Assembly (NCBI RefSeq): GCF_003721595.1
Contig: NZ_RJJR01000001.1
Coordinates: forward strand, 434,001 to 498,000
Reading direction: 5' to 3'
DNA from: Hanamia caeni
GTDB lineage: Bacteria > Bacteroidota > Bacteroidia > Chitinophagales > Chitinophagaceae
DNA: 64,000 bases
The translations under genes and the position numbers were made by a program. Below, piece by piece: positions 1 to 8,801 of this stretch. The notes under the pieces were generated by a model, which was given only the letters and a program-made list of their open reading frames with translations, was not told where the DNA came from and did no database searches. How positions within the stretch are numbered: the first letter of the stretch is position 1; each line of letters opens with the position of its first letter.

Positions 1-2
1 GA

Positions 3-386
3 TACGCTTATGCATCCAAACACCGCGACAGAGCTGCGTATCAATGGTCTCTTGAAAGTTCCGTTTATGTGAATGAGAGTTTCCGGCAACAAGGAATTGC
101 TACGAAGCTTTATCAAAAATTATTTCAGATTTTAAAATACCAGGGTTGCAGAAACCTTTATGCAGGTATTACTTTGCCCAATGAAAAAAGTGTCATTTTT
201 CATCAAAAGATGGGTTTCAGTAAGATCGCCGATTATAAAAATATTGGGTATAAATTTAATCGCTGGCATACCGTCGGTTGGTATGAACTACAATTAAATG
301 TTTACAGCGATGCGCCTGCTCCGTTTATAAAGTGGAGCCAAATTGAATCAACAGACCGTGATGCAATTATGAACCCAATCGCATAA
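3..386 (+). CDS. GNAT acetyltransferase, phosphinothricin acetyltransferase-like (5' end outside window)
   Basis: The reading frame is open from base 3, before the first possible start (GTG at 69), so the N-terminus lies outside the window. The frame begins YAYASKHRDRAAYQWSLE, followed by SVYVNESFRQQGIATKLY. This is the layout of the Pat/Bar branch of GNAT enzymes; RQQGIA is the acetyl-CoA pyrophosphate-binding motif. The C-terminus NRWHTVGWYELQL also fits that branch. Such enzymes acetylate amino groups of small molecules such as phosphinothricin, methionine sulfoximine or other amino acids; the true substrate here is unknown. The stop codon overlaps a copy of the 36-bp intergenic repeat. 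Confidence 0.85.
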   Translation, partial: YAYASKHRDRAAYQWSLESSVYVNESFRQQGIATKLYQKLFQILKYQGCRNLYAGITLPNEKSVIFHQKMGFSKIADYKNIGYKFNRWHTVGWYELQLNVYSDAPAPFIKWSQIESTDRDAIMNPIA

Positions 387-418
387 AATAAAAACCTGGC
401 TTATTTCTTCGTTTACTG
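384..418 (-). repeat. 36-bp intergenic repeat, copy 1
   Basis: On the minus strand it reads CAGTAAACGAAGAAATA, then a short variable part, then GGTTTTTATTTTA. It starts inside the stop codon of the acetyltransferase gene. Confidence 0.75.
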
Positions 419-558
419 GAATCCATTAAGATCCACCTTTCGTTAATGCATTTTTCTTATGTATTCATCCAGCCTGGTGACTTTTTCGTCTTTCAGTTTC
501 AGTCATTGTACACATCAACGGATCTTGACCGCCATCTGTATTTTGAACATATTAGGTG

Positions 559-637
559 TACCACGAAGGCACAAAAACACGAAGAACTTTTTTCCTTTGA
601 AAATAAAAAACGAAGTTTTTCTTTGTGTCTTAGTGGT
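559..637. repeat. Imperfect inverted repeat of the CACGAAGGCACAAA type
   Basis: The left arm at 560-587 contains CCACGAAGGCACAAAAACAC. The right arm at 615-636 is, on the minus strand, CCACTAAGACACAAAG. The arms flank an AT-rich centre. A related single arm lies at 63914-63950. This looks like a non-coding dispersed palindromic repeat. Confidence 0.65.
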
Positions 638-690
638 AATGCCTCCCTCTTGTACATCTCCGCTCTGGCACAACTCTCCTTGCTTCTCTA

Positions 691-726
691 CAGTAAAGCA
701 GGAAATAAAGCAGATTTTATTTTGTG
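691..726 (+). repeat. 36-bp intergenic repeat, copy 2
   Basis: Reads CAGTAAAGCAGGAAATA, then AAGCA, then GATTTTATTTTG. It lies about 90 bp upstream of the serine hydrolase start at 817. An in-frame GTG at 724 falls inside it, which argues against that GTG as the gene start. Confidence 0.75.
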
Positions 727-816
727 AAGACAGTGCAAGAATTTAAGCTGCCCTGTTTTTTGGAACCATCTCCTACTTCTCATGAACCGGATTCTGCAAA
801 TCCTTATTTTTACTGC

Positions 817-2370
817 ATGAGGAGAAAATACAAAACCAATGTCGACATCCCTAGAATAATCACGACGCTGTTTTTCACTATTGTTTTTTCAACCGCAATA
901 GCACAATCCTACAGGCCGCCATTTTTCGCTGATAAAAACCGGAGCGCGAAGATTGCTGCCACCTATGCAAGGCTTGATTCACTGTTTCAGCAATATGCCG
1001 CAGAGAAACATTTTCCCTCCATCTCTTATGGATTGGTGGTGGATGGCCGGCTTGTTCATTCTTTTTATTCAGGCACCATCAATTTTGAGAAAAATATCGC
1101 CGCTTCACCGTTATCTGATTACCACATTGCCTCTATGACCAAAAGTTTTACCGCAATGGCGATTTTGAAATTGAGAGATGAAGGAAAACTATCGCTTGAT
1201 GACCCAATTGAAAAATATATTCCTGAAGCAAAAGGCATGAAAACCGTTACCACGGATGCTCCGCTGGTTACGATTCGCCATTTGCTGACTCATAATGCCG
1301 GGCTCCCGGAAGATAATCCCTGGGGCGACAGGCAATTGGGTAGGAGTGATGCCTGGTTGGATAGCCTGTATGCAGATGGAATTTCTTTTTCTACAACGCC
1401 CGGTACTGGCTATGAATACAGTAACCTGGGATTTGCATCTTTAGGATTGATCATCAAAAAGGTCTCCGGCAAAACCTACCAGGATTACATCACCCAAAAT
1501 ATTTTAAAGCCCCTTGGAATGACGCACACGTGGTGGGATTATGATGATGTTCCTGCTAACCAGTTGGCAATTGGCTATCGCTATGTAGATGGGAAATTCG
1601 TAGCACAGCCGTTATTACACAGCGGGTCGTTTGGAGCGATGGGCGGATTGATTACCACCATCGGAGATTTTGCAAAATACATGGCGTTCCATCTTTCTTC
1701 ATGGCCTCATGACGGTGCAGATAATGGCCCCATAAAAAGAAGCTCGTTAAGGGAAATGCAGCATGCATGGAATTTCTCGCGTGTGTGGACGGGTGAAAAA
1801 AATGCAAAAGGCAAGGATTGTGATATCATTGATTCGTACTGCTATGGATTGCATGAATACCTGGATTGTGACGGCGTAAGAACGATTACACACAGTGGTG
1901 GCTTGCCGGGATTTGGCAGCCAATGGCGCATCCTGCCCGATTATGGTTTCGGTTTCGTCGTTTTCGGCAACCTCACCTATGCGCCTATGGGAGCGGTTTT
2001 GACCGCCGCCATCGATTCTCTGTTAAATTGGGCGGAGCTGGAACCACGCGTTTTACCGGCCTCCCCAATCCTGGAGAAAAGAAAGCAACAAATTATGTCA
2101 TTGCTTCCGTCCTGGAACAATGCGAAGCAATCGCGAATATTTGCGGACAACTTTTTTGATGATTACTTTATCGCCGACTTGCAAAAACAATCCGGGGAAG
2201 CGTTTAAAAAGGCAGGGGAAATTCTATCCGTCTCTGATGTAGTTGCCACCAACCAGCTACGCGGCTATTTTATAGTAAAAGGAGAAAAAGGGAATATTAA
2301 AATTTGGTTCTCTCTTTCTCCTGAGCCGGAGCCTAAGATACAGGCTTTTAGGATGGAAATGGCAGATTAA
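817..2370 (+). CDS. Exported serine hydrolase, class C beta-lactamase-like
   Basis: 517 aa. I chose the ATG at 817 because it starts a good Sec signal peptide (MRRK, then a hydrophobic stretch ending STAIAQ at residue 30). The frame is open back to a GTG at 724, but that lies in a repeat. The hydrolase fold has the catalytic S-M-T-K tetrad at residues 106-109, a YSN motif (EYSNLGF) and HSGG in place of KTG. This is the beta-lactamase/DD-peptidase/esterase superfamily (PF00144). A C-terminal domain of about 100 aa follows. No lipobox or sorting domain, so periplasmic location is likely. Substrate unknown: peptide, ester or peptidoglycan stem are all possible. Two paralogues lie at 4786 and 6006. 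Confidence 0.88.
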   Translation: MRRKYKTNVDIPRIITTLFFTIVFSTAIAQSYRPPFFADKNRSAKIAATYARLDSLFQQYAAEKHFPSISYGLVVDGRLVHSFYSGTINFEKNIAASPLSDYHIASMTKSFTAMAILKLRDEGKLSLDDPIEKYIPEAKGMKTVTTDAPLVTIRHLLTHNAGLPEDNPWGDRQLGRSDAWLDSLYADGISFSTTPGTGYEYSNLGFASLGLIIKKVSGKTYQDYITQNILKPLGMTHTWWDYDDVPANQLAIGYRYVDGKFVAQPLLHSGSFGAMGGLITTIGDFAKYMAFHLSSWPHDGADNGPIKRSSLREMQHAWNFSRVWTGEKNAKGKDCDIIDSYCYGLHEYLDCDGVRTITHSGGLPGFGSQWRILPDYGFGFVVFGNLTYAPMGAVLTAAIDSLLNWAELEPRVLPASPILEKRKQQIMSLLPSWNNAKQSRIFADNFFDDYFIADLQKQSGEAFKKAGEILSVSDVVATNQLRGYFIVKGEKGNIKIWFSLSPEPEPKIQAFRMEMAD

Positions 2371-2387
2371 GAAGTGAGGATGTTTTA

Positions 2388-3389
2388 CTATCTGTTAGTT
2401 GTTTTTCTCTTTTCGTGTATGCGTTCCCGTAAGTTATGAAAAAATAACTGCCGGTCTCTTTCGCTGATTTCACTTATAAGCATTGATTTTCTAAGCAAAA
2501 TTTTAAGTGTTTCAAAGGTATAATTAATAAATTCTTTGTTATTGGTCATTATATAATTGATAACGTTGTGATTCAGGAAAACCATTTTTTCTCCATCCAG
2601 CTCAACAGCGATGGTATTATCTCCTAAGATGAAATCATTAATATAAACGCTATATTTTACTTTGTTTTCCGGTTCCGGTTTGCCGGGGGGAAATTTATAA
2701 CCATGTTCTACCTGGGTTTCTATATGGTCAACTAATTTTTCAAGACAATCATAAACTGTCTCGATATCCTGCTGCGATTTAAAAATTCTTGTTTCCGTGT
2801 AGTACGCTATTTGCCTTATCGTGGTATTGATGCAATCAACATTCCATATTTCAACAGAAGGAATTTGCAGGTATAACTCCGAAATTCTTTTGCCCGTGTT
2901 GTTGAAAATATCAATGTAATCCTCAATTAAAAACTGGTTTTTATTGTACTTCGGATAATCGAGGTCGTAACGGCTCCAGAAATAACATTTAAATGCAGCC
3001 AGTTCAGGAAACATAAAATGGTGAAAGATGGGGATGTCCTTATTCAGGTAAAGCATTTGTTTCTCTTTTGAAGGAATAAAATATTCCAACTGGCGCACGA
3101 TGCCTTGCAGGTAGTTTTCAAAATCAAATGTATGGCGGTCAATATTTTTACCCCAGAAAATTAAGGAATCGTTTTGCAGGTGCAGGAAGCTGTCTAAGGA
3201 AATTTTATAGTGTGATGCGAGAATTTGTATTTCATCAAATGTCAAATGTTTCTCACCTCTTATGCGCCTGTAAGCGCTGTCAATACTCAGGTTCAACTGT
3301 TCTGCAATAGCATCCACCAGTGACAGGTGTGATGGTAAACGGCCGCGTATCTGTTGTAAGAAATCGATTTGTAATTCGGCTGCATTCAC
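2388..3389 (-). CDS. Helix-turn-helix transcriptional regulator with a large helical C-terminal domain
   Basis: 333 aa, no signal peptide. Residues about 22-75 look like a Cro/XRE-type HTH (LSLVDAIAEQLNLSIDSAYR, then RIRGEKHLTFDEI). The remaining 250 residues are mostly helical, with aromatic-rich stretches, and match no effector domain I can name. Proteins of this build are common in Bacteroidota. It points away from the serine hydrolase cluster that begins at 4171 and is convergent with the hydrolase at 817, so it could regulate either, but nothing shows that. A perfect-arm palindrome sits 38 bp upstream of its start. Confidence 0.75.
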   Translation of the reverse strand: MNAAELQIDFLQQIRGRLPSHLSLVDAIAEQLNLSIDSAYRRIRGEKHLTFDEIQILASHYKISLDSFLHLQNDSLIFWGKNIDRHTFDFENYLQGIVRQLEYFIPSKEKQMLYLNKDIPIFHHFMFPELAAFKCYFWSRYDLDYPKYNKNQFLIEDYIDIFNNTGKRISELYLQIPSVEIWNVDCINTTIRQIAYYTETRIFKSQQDIETVYDCLEKLVDHIETQVEHGYKFPPGKPEPENKVKYSVYINDFILGDNTIAVELDGEKMVFLNHNVINYIMTNNKEFINYTFETLKILLRKSMLISEISERDRQLFFHNLRERIHEKRKTTNR

Positions 3390-3426
3390 GATGTATCAAT
3401 TATTTATTAAATATAACTATTTTTAA

Positions 3427-3454
3427 GTAGGGACAGGCCGCGACCTGTCCCTAC
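3427..3454. repeat. 28-bp palindrome (GTAGGGACAGG / CCTGTCCCTAC)
   Basis: Perfect 11-base arms around a CCGCGA centre. It lies 38 bp upstream of the HTH start codon and has no T-tract, so it looks more like a REP-type dispersed palindrome than a terminator. It could also affect the HTH gene leader. Confidence 0.75.
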
Positions 3455-3679
3455 ATTATATTCACTTCCTGATACAAAGTTGTCACTTTTTTATAATATG
3501 TTATTATGAAAAAAGATATTTTTGCAACAGATATCACCCCCGGTTTGCAGAAAATATAAAATCTAAAAAGAATTCCAACTCCATTTGCTAAAACCGCAAA
3601 ATTTAATTCCGCTTTTAGACAATATCAATTAGGTAACAGGAAAGACGCAATTGAACTTTACATCGTAAAACAAAGCGTT

Positions 3680-3958
3680 ATGAAAACGATTATTTTTTCC
3701 TCCATGATTTTGCTGGTAACACGGCTAACAAAAGCACACCCTTTTACAAAGTATGCAAGGGCTATTTACGAAACTCATGTTGAAGCAGCAAAAGCGCCCG
3801 GGCGACTGAATGAAGCAACTAACGGCCCTATAAACGTTTTTGTATTCACAAGAGAAAGGAATGCAACGCATCGGCGCATGGGGAGAGAATTCAACTAAGG
3901 GTGGTGAATTGAAGAATATTGCAACCATTGCTTTTGGACCGAAGACCCGTAACTAAAA
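3680..3958 (+). pseudogene. Possible frameshifted remnant of a small exported protein gene
   Basis: An ATG at 3680 opens a 72-codon frame with a short hydrophobic start (MKTIIFSSMILLVTRL). A second frame from the ATG at 3861 reads MQRIGAWGEN, then GELKNIATIAFGP, ending at 3956. The two pieces abut with a one-base frame change near 3858. Together they vaguely resemble a beta-propeller (NHL or SMP-30-like) fragment: VFVFTRE, then RIGAWG, then IATIAFGP. I cannot name the parent gene. It could be non-coding. Confidence 0.3.
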
Positions 3959-4170
3959 AAAATTTCATAAATCAAGAAAAAAGATTACAAGGGCTTTAAA
4001 AGATTTAAAACCCGGATTGGTAAAATTTTAATTGAAAAAATATACAAAAAAACCAGCAAGTTGATAGCAAAATTATTGTAGACTCCGCCGGCTAACCTAA
4101 TGAAAACGGTTCGCTGGTTTATCATCGGTTTGTTTTACAAAAACACGTGTAAAAAATAAACCTTTTCACC

Positions 4171-4779
4171 ATGAAAAATAAATATGGCTTTTTTCTGCTT
4201 CTGCTTGTTACAACATCGGCCCCAGCTCAAAAACAAAAAGAAATAAGCATTGCCTTCGTAAATGCCGCAAGTGCCTATCCCTTCTCACAATTCAGCAGTC
4301 TAGCCACAAGCATCGCACAGCCGGGTGTTGAAATAGGTTATGGTTTCAACTGGAAAACAAAAAACAAACACGACTGGTACCAGGAAATTAAGTTCGGATG
4401 GCTGTATCACAGGTATGTGCAACATGCACTTCCATTATACACGGACGTTGGGTACCGGTATAAATTTTCGAAACATTGGATGGCCCAGTCAGCCATAGGA
4501 GCCGGTTACCTGCATTCGATTCCTGCAACAGCAAAACTTAAACTCGATAATAACGGAGAATATAAAGATGATAAAGGAATCGGAAGGGCGCAGGCAATGG
4601 CCGTGTTAAATTTTAGCATAGGATATATCCCGCATCCCCTGAGTGCAAGGCCTTTGAAAATATTTATAACTTATCAGCAATTATTGCAAACACCATTCGT
4701 AAAAGCTTATGTTCCCATACTTCCCTACAACATACTGCTCATTGGAGCCACTGTTCCTTTGCAATCACTTAAAAAATAA
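4171..4779 (+). CDS. Small outer-membrane beta-barrel-like protein, function unknown
   Basis: 202 aa with a Sec signal peptide (MKNKYGFFLLLLVTTSAPAQ). The mature part alternates hydrophobic and polar residues with many aromatics (GVEIGYGFNW, YTDVGYRYKF, IGAGYLHS), as expected for a small 8-10 strand barrel. No family name is secure. Its stop is 6 bp before the next gene, a lipoprotein serine hydrolase, so the two are probably co-transcribed and may act at the same membrane. Confidence 0.65.
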   Translation: MKNKYGFFLLLLVTTSAPAQKQKEISIAFVNAASAYPFSQFSSLATSIAQPGVEIGYGFNWKTKNKHDWYQEIKFGWLYHRYVQHALPLYTDVGYRYKFSKHWMAQSAIGAGYLHSIPATAKLKLDNNGEYKDDKGIGRAQAMAVLNFSIGYIPHPLSARPLKIFITYQQLLQTPFVKAYVPILPYNILLIGATVPLQSLKK

Positions 4780-4785
4780 AAAGAC

Positions 4786-5973
4786 ATGAAAAATTATATA
4801 CTTTTTATTTGCGTGGCTCTTGTCTCTGTCTCCTGCAAAAAAGCGCAGGTACAACCAACTCATCTATCAAACATTGACGTTCCCTGGAGTGATTCAAGTG
4901 CCCTGCATCCAAAGAACGCAGCCTTTTCGGCGTTGCTAGAGAAGTATCACGACAAAGGTTTACCAGGGATATCACTTTTGGTGAACGATGCTAACGGTAC
5001 ATGGGTAGGTTCAATTGGCAAAGCCGATATAGAAAAAAACATTCCTTTTACTGTTGGACAGGTTTCTAAAGTTGCCAGCATCACTAAGCTTTTTATGGGT
5101 GTCCTGGTTTTTAAACTGATAGAAGACTCTGCACATACAGGAATTGGATACAATGCACTTTATACAAAAATTAATAACTGGCTGCCATCGTCTGTTACTG
5201 GTAAGGTTCCCAATGGAAATAAAATTACCCTCGGCGATTGCCTGAAACATGAAACCGGCGTACCTGATGTGATAGAGCAGGATGCTTTTTACCTTGCCGT
5301 TTTAAACAATCCAAACAAAATATGGAAGCCGGAAGAACTACTTAAATTTATTTATAACAAGCCGCCCGTTTTTAATCCAGGTGATACTGCTATTTACTCC
5401 AACACCAATACTGTTTTGGTCATTATGGTGATTGAAGCCGCAACGCATAAAAACCATAGCGACCTTTTGAAACAGTATATTTTAAATCCATTGCATCTTG
5501 CCAATACCTATTATCAGCCGCATGATGTTTTGCCCAATACGGTGGCGCAGGGATATTTTGATTTGTATAATAACCATACCATTGTAAATGTTTCCAACCT
5601 GGTGACAGGAAGCGGCAATGGCTATGGCGGAATCTACAGCAATGTATTTGACCTGTTTACCTTTGAAAAGGCATTGTTCATTCAACAAACATTGATAAGC
5701 CAAAAGTCACTTGCCATTATGCAAACCTATGGCAAGAAGGATGACACTAATTTTTACGGATATGGTTTGCAAAAATCATACATCCAGCCAAATGGGGATT
5801 ACGGAATTGGCCACAAAGGCCGCGACCTGGGCTACTCAGCCAATCTATTTTATTTTCCTCAAAAGGGAGTAACGCATATTTTCTTTGTTAATTATGGAAC
5901 CGATGCTGAGAGCGGGCTTAAAGATGTTTTCAAAAGCTTCGTTGATGAGTTGGTTGCGCTCACCTTACAATAG
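4786..5973 (+). CDS. Lipoprotein serine hydrolase, class C beta-lactamase-like
   Basis: 395 aa. The signal ends in a lipobox, LVSVSC, with the lipidated Cys at residue 17. The catalytic S-I-T-K is at 98-101, Y-S-N at 204-206 and H-K-G-R near 343, which matches the SxxK/YxN/HxG pattern of PF00144 hydrolases. It should be anchored to a membrane facing the periplasm or cell surface. It sits between the small barrel gene (6 bp gap) and a third hydrolase (32 bp gap), suggesting one transcription unit. Substrate unknown. Confidence 0.87.
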   Translation: MKNYILFICVALVSVSCKKAQVQPTHLSNIDVPWSDSSALHPKNAAFSALLEKYHDKGLPGISLLVNDANGTWVGSIGKADIEKNIPFTVGQVSKVASITKLFMGVLVFKLIEDSAHTGIGYNALYTKINNWLPSSVTGKVPNGNKITLGDCLKHETGVPDVIEQDAFYLAVLNNPNKIWKPEELLKFIYNKPPVFNPGDTAIYSNTNTVLVIMVIEAATHKNHSDLLKQYILNPLHLANTYYQPHDVLPNTVAQGYFDLYNNHTIVNVSNLVTGSGNGYGGIYSNVFDLFTFEKALFIQQTLISQKSLAIMQTYGKKDDTNFYGYGLQKSYIQPNGDYGIGHKGRDLGYSANLFYFPQKGVTHIFFVNYGTDAESGLKDVFKSFVDELVALTLQ

Positions 5974-6005
5974 ATTACCATCATTTTAAACCAATTATAT
6001 TCATT

Positions 6006-7703
6006 ATGAAATCAATTAAACTTGTAATGATGTTAATGATTCTCTTAACATCACATGCTTCGCCGGCACAGACAAAAGAGGATTATCTGAGAAGATTTCC
6101 ACAATTTAAAAATGGCGAGGGGTTTTCAGGCAGTGTGCAAAGAAGGCTCCAATCGGTAATTGACAGTTTTCAAAATAATCCTGCCAATCCCTTTATTGGC
6201 GGCATGTCTGCAGAAATAAAAGTAGATGGCCTTGCAGATTGGGAAGGCGCTACCGGCTATGCCGCTCGTAATGTAGAAGAAAACAATAATGTTGTTGCAG
6301 GTGGTACTCCATTTACAGTAAATACGTTGTCGCGTATTTATAGTATCACCAAAACATTCACTTCGCCTTTGGTTCTGGAACTTGCTAATGGAGGCGCTTT
6401 TAAATTGGATGACCTCATTAGCAAATACATTCCGGTCAATGCAATAAATCCGGGCTTAGACAGTCATGTTACGATAAGGCAATTACTCGCTCATGAAAGC
6501 GGCTATAGCGATTTTACAGATGAAATTAATTTACAGATTGCGGTAGCTGCTCAACCAACACATGTATGGACGCCTTATGAAATGCTTTCATTCGTTCACC
6601 AAATCAACCCGGTGGGAGCGGTGCGTAAATATTCCAGTACCAACTATGTATTGCTTGGCGCTATCATAGAAACAGCTACCGGCAAAAAGGTGGAGGATTT
6701 TTACCGGGATCGCTTTTTCAATCCATTAGGCCTTAAGTCAATGTACTTTGATGTAAGAGAACCCAATCCAAATAACAAAATTTTAGCAGCGCCGCACGAC
6801 AATATCAGCGCTTTCAATCCTGTTTTTTTGCAAACAGGCCAGCCCACTTTCCCTGATGCCTATACGAATATTTCCACGTTTCCTTATACGGCCATTGCCT
6901 CGCTTGGCTTTACAGGGGGCGCTATTGTATCAGATGTAAAAGACGTTGCAGAATGGAGTTCCGATCTCTTTAGCGGTAAGGCCACAGGCAACAAAATTCT
7001 CAATACCATGTTACAATCCATAGCTCCTAACCCCGATGAAGATGGCGACAGGCTTGGCTACGGCCTCTTTCTTTCAAAAAAAATAAGTGGCGTTTATGAT
7101 TTTTACGGCCATGATGGAAATGCGCCTGGTTATCGTTCCGTTATGTTTTATCAGCCTGATAAAAAGCTAACGCTGGTAATATTAACCAACTATCATGGAG
7201 CAGATATTTATGCCATTGCAAAAGCTTTATACAATGCCGTTCCTGATTTCATCTGTGAAAATAAAAAGAATGAAAAGGTTACTATTTGCTTTCATGGCAA
7301 AAATTTATGCATGCCACGCAATGCCGCTTCAAGGCTCATTGCACAGGGAGGCACATTGGGCGCATGCGATGAAAAACATTCAGTTCCGTTTGCAGAAGAA
7401 GAGGCAACATTAAATCCCAAATCTGCATTTGCTTCTAAAAATACTGAATTCCAGGGCGCGTTCCCCAATCCTTTTACCAATTCTGTTACTTTCTCGTTTA
7501 AGACACAGGAATCAGGCACGGCAAGCATCAGGCTGTATGATATGAACGGTAAAATGGTAGCTACTGTTTTTAATGGATATGTACAAAAGGGAATTGTGCA
7601 ACAAATCCATTTCGATGGCAGCAAATTACCTGCAGGTACTTACATAAGCAGGCTCCAAACGTCCTCAGCCAATTGGGAACAAAAGTTAGTAAAGGTTCAT
7701 TAG
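6006..7703 (+). CDS. Secreted serine hydrolase with type IX secretion sorting domain
   Basis: 565 aa. Signal peptide (cut near ASPAQ, residue 22), then a class C beta-lactamase-like domain with S-I-T-K at 113-116. The YxN position is KYSSTN, so the usual Asn is Ser (Y209-S-S211). The last motif is GHDGNAPGY. The final 85 residues or so (FPNPF, then IRLYDMNGKM, LPAGTY, KLVKVH) form a type A T9SS C-terminal sorting domain. The protein is therefore expected to cross the outer membrane and be released or attached to the surface. It is the third hydrolase of this locus, each with a different export route. Confidence 0.88.
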   Translation: MKSIKLVMMLMILLTSHASPAQTKEDYLRRFPQFKNGEGFSGSVQRRLQSVIDSFQNNPANPFIGGMSAEIKVDGLADWEGATGYAARNVEENNNVVAGGTPFTVNTLSRIYSITKTFTSPLVLELANGGAFKLDDLISKYIPVNAINPGLDSHVTIRQLLAHESGYSDFTDEINLQIAVAAQPTHVWTPYEMLSFVHQINPVGAVRKYSSTNYVLLGAIIETATGKKVEDFYRDRFFNPLGLKSMYFDVREPNPNNKILAAPHDNISAFNPVFLQTGQPTFPDAYTNISTFPYTAIASLGFTGGAIVSDVKDVAEWSSDLFSGKATGNKILNTMLQSIAPNPDEDGDRLGYGLFLSKKISGVYDFYGHDGNAPGYRSVMFYQPDKKLTLVILTNYHGADIYAIAKALYNAVPDFICENKKNEKVTICFHGKNLCMPRNAASRLIAQGGTLGACDEKHSVPFAEEEATLNPKSAFASKNTEFQGAFPNPFTNSVTFSFKTQESGTASIRLYDMNGKMVATVFNGYVQKGIVQQIHFDGSKLPAGTYISRLQTSSANWEQKLVKVH

Positions 7704-7756
7704 CACATGCTGCTACAGTGGCTGGTATCTTGCATACGCGTTTTAAAAATAAGATT

Positions 7757-8530
7757 ATGAAAAGGAAAATACTGATTTTCGTCATTTACCTTTTTCTGCT
7801 AAATATGTTTATCGGAAAAACTCTTTCTCAATCGTTTGAAGATTCTTTGATGATGGCCAAATGCGAAAAATGGAACGTTGTCTATAAAAATGGAATGCTC
7901 AGGCTTTCGCAGCCTGGTTCTGCCTGGGTTTTTACAATGAATCTTTCAAAGCTGGATTCAGGCAAGCTAAAACAAAAGAGGAAAGACAGCGCTTATGTAG
8001 AATTTTCTGGTTCAGGTGGATTCGACCAAAGTAAATACATGACCATTAAGAAAAGCCGGGTTTACAAATTACAAATGGGAACAGATGAAAATTCAACGGC
8101 GGCTTTATTTGTTGTTACAAATGAATCAAAAGAAAAAAGACAAACCTTCCTGGGAAAAGTAATGAGCAAAAACCATGAAGAGGAAAATGAAGTATTAAGT
8201 TCTGAAAGCACTATTAACGGAACTATAAAACGAAACAACCTTGCAACAGCCTGGAAGTTTAGCTTAAAAAATTTCGGAAACGGTGGACTTCCATTCAGCA
8301 TTTTTTCCGCACCAGAGGGATTTTTAACTTCAGAAAAAGATTCATTATTTCTTGAACGTGCATCATTTAAAGCCGATGCTGTACTTGTAAATGCAGAAGG
8401 GCATCACGTAGGTGCGGTAAAATTCAGAAAAAAGCCTTTCACTATATGGGTGCAGAAGGATATGGAAAATTCTTTACAGGACGCTGTTGCGGTGTTATTT
8501 GGTGTGATGATAGCAAAGAAATCTTTTTGA
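7757..8530 (+). CDS. Exported protein of unknown function
   Basis: 257 aa. The frame is open upstream, but ATG 7757 gives a clean signal peptide (MKRKILIFVIYLFLLNMF, ending near TLSQ). The mature protein is lysine-rich and looks beta-rich (VYKNGMLRLSQPGSAWVF, AVKFRKKPFTIWVQ). I recognise no domain. It follows the T9SS hydrolase by 53 bp on the same strand and may belong to the same unit. Confidence 0.6.
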   Translation: MKRKILIFVIYLFLLNMFIGKTLSQSFEDSLMMAKCEKWNVVYKNGMLRLSQPGSAWVFTMNLSKLDSGKLKQKRKDSAYVEFSGSGGFDQSKYMTIKKSRVYKLQMGTDENSTAALFVVTNESKEKRQTFLGKVMSKNHEEENEVLSSESTINGTIKRNNLATAWKFSLKNFGNGGLPFSIFSAPEGFLTSEKDSLFLERASFKADAVLVNAEGHHVGAVKFRKKPFTIWVQKDMENSLQDAVAVLFGVMIAKKSF

Positions 8531-8801
8531 GAGATGGAGAATAAACTTTTTTATTCTTTAGTGGTGCGGGCTTTGCCTGTCTAGCGCACGGGCGCCATTT
8601 TTCGCGAAAGGTTATCTATTGTTTTTCCTGAAATGGTCTGCCAGGCGTAAAAAAAGGCTATTTACAGTAGTTCTTGCTGGCTGTATGAATTTAAAAACAT
8701 TTTAACGAGTGATGATTCAGAACTTGGCGACCCAGCCGGATTTTTTTGGAGAGTGCGCCCCGACCTGAATAGAGAATTTTAATATAAAACAACAGAACAT
8801 T

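Larger units (their letters stand above)
387..816. other. Intergenic region of 430 bp filled with repeats
   Basis: No convincing gene. It holds two copies of the 36-bp repeat (384-418 and 691-726) and an inverted CACGAAG-type repeat (559-637). Short open frames here run through the repeats and resemble no protein I recognise. Confidence 0.6.
3390..4170. other. Long intergenic region (781 bp) with palindrome and gene remnant
   Basis: It contains the palindrome at 3427-3454, the upstream region of the HTH gene, and a probably decayed reading frame around 3680-3958. The remainder (about 3960-4170) is AT-rich and holds no recognisable gene. Confidence 0.5.

Noticed and set aside
446..746. Open frames of about 95 residues in two frames between 446 and 746
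   Set aside because: They run through the inverted CACGAAG repeat and a 36-bp repeat, have no similarity I recognise, and no protein-like composition.
724..816. GTG at 724 as start of the serine hydrolase
   Set aside because: It lies in a 36-bp repeat copy and would add 31 residues before a perfect signal peptide that starts at 817.
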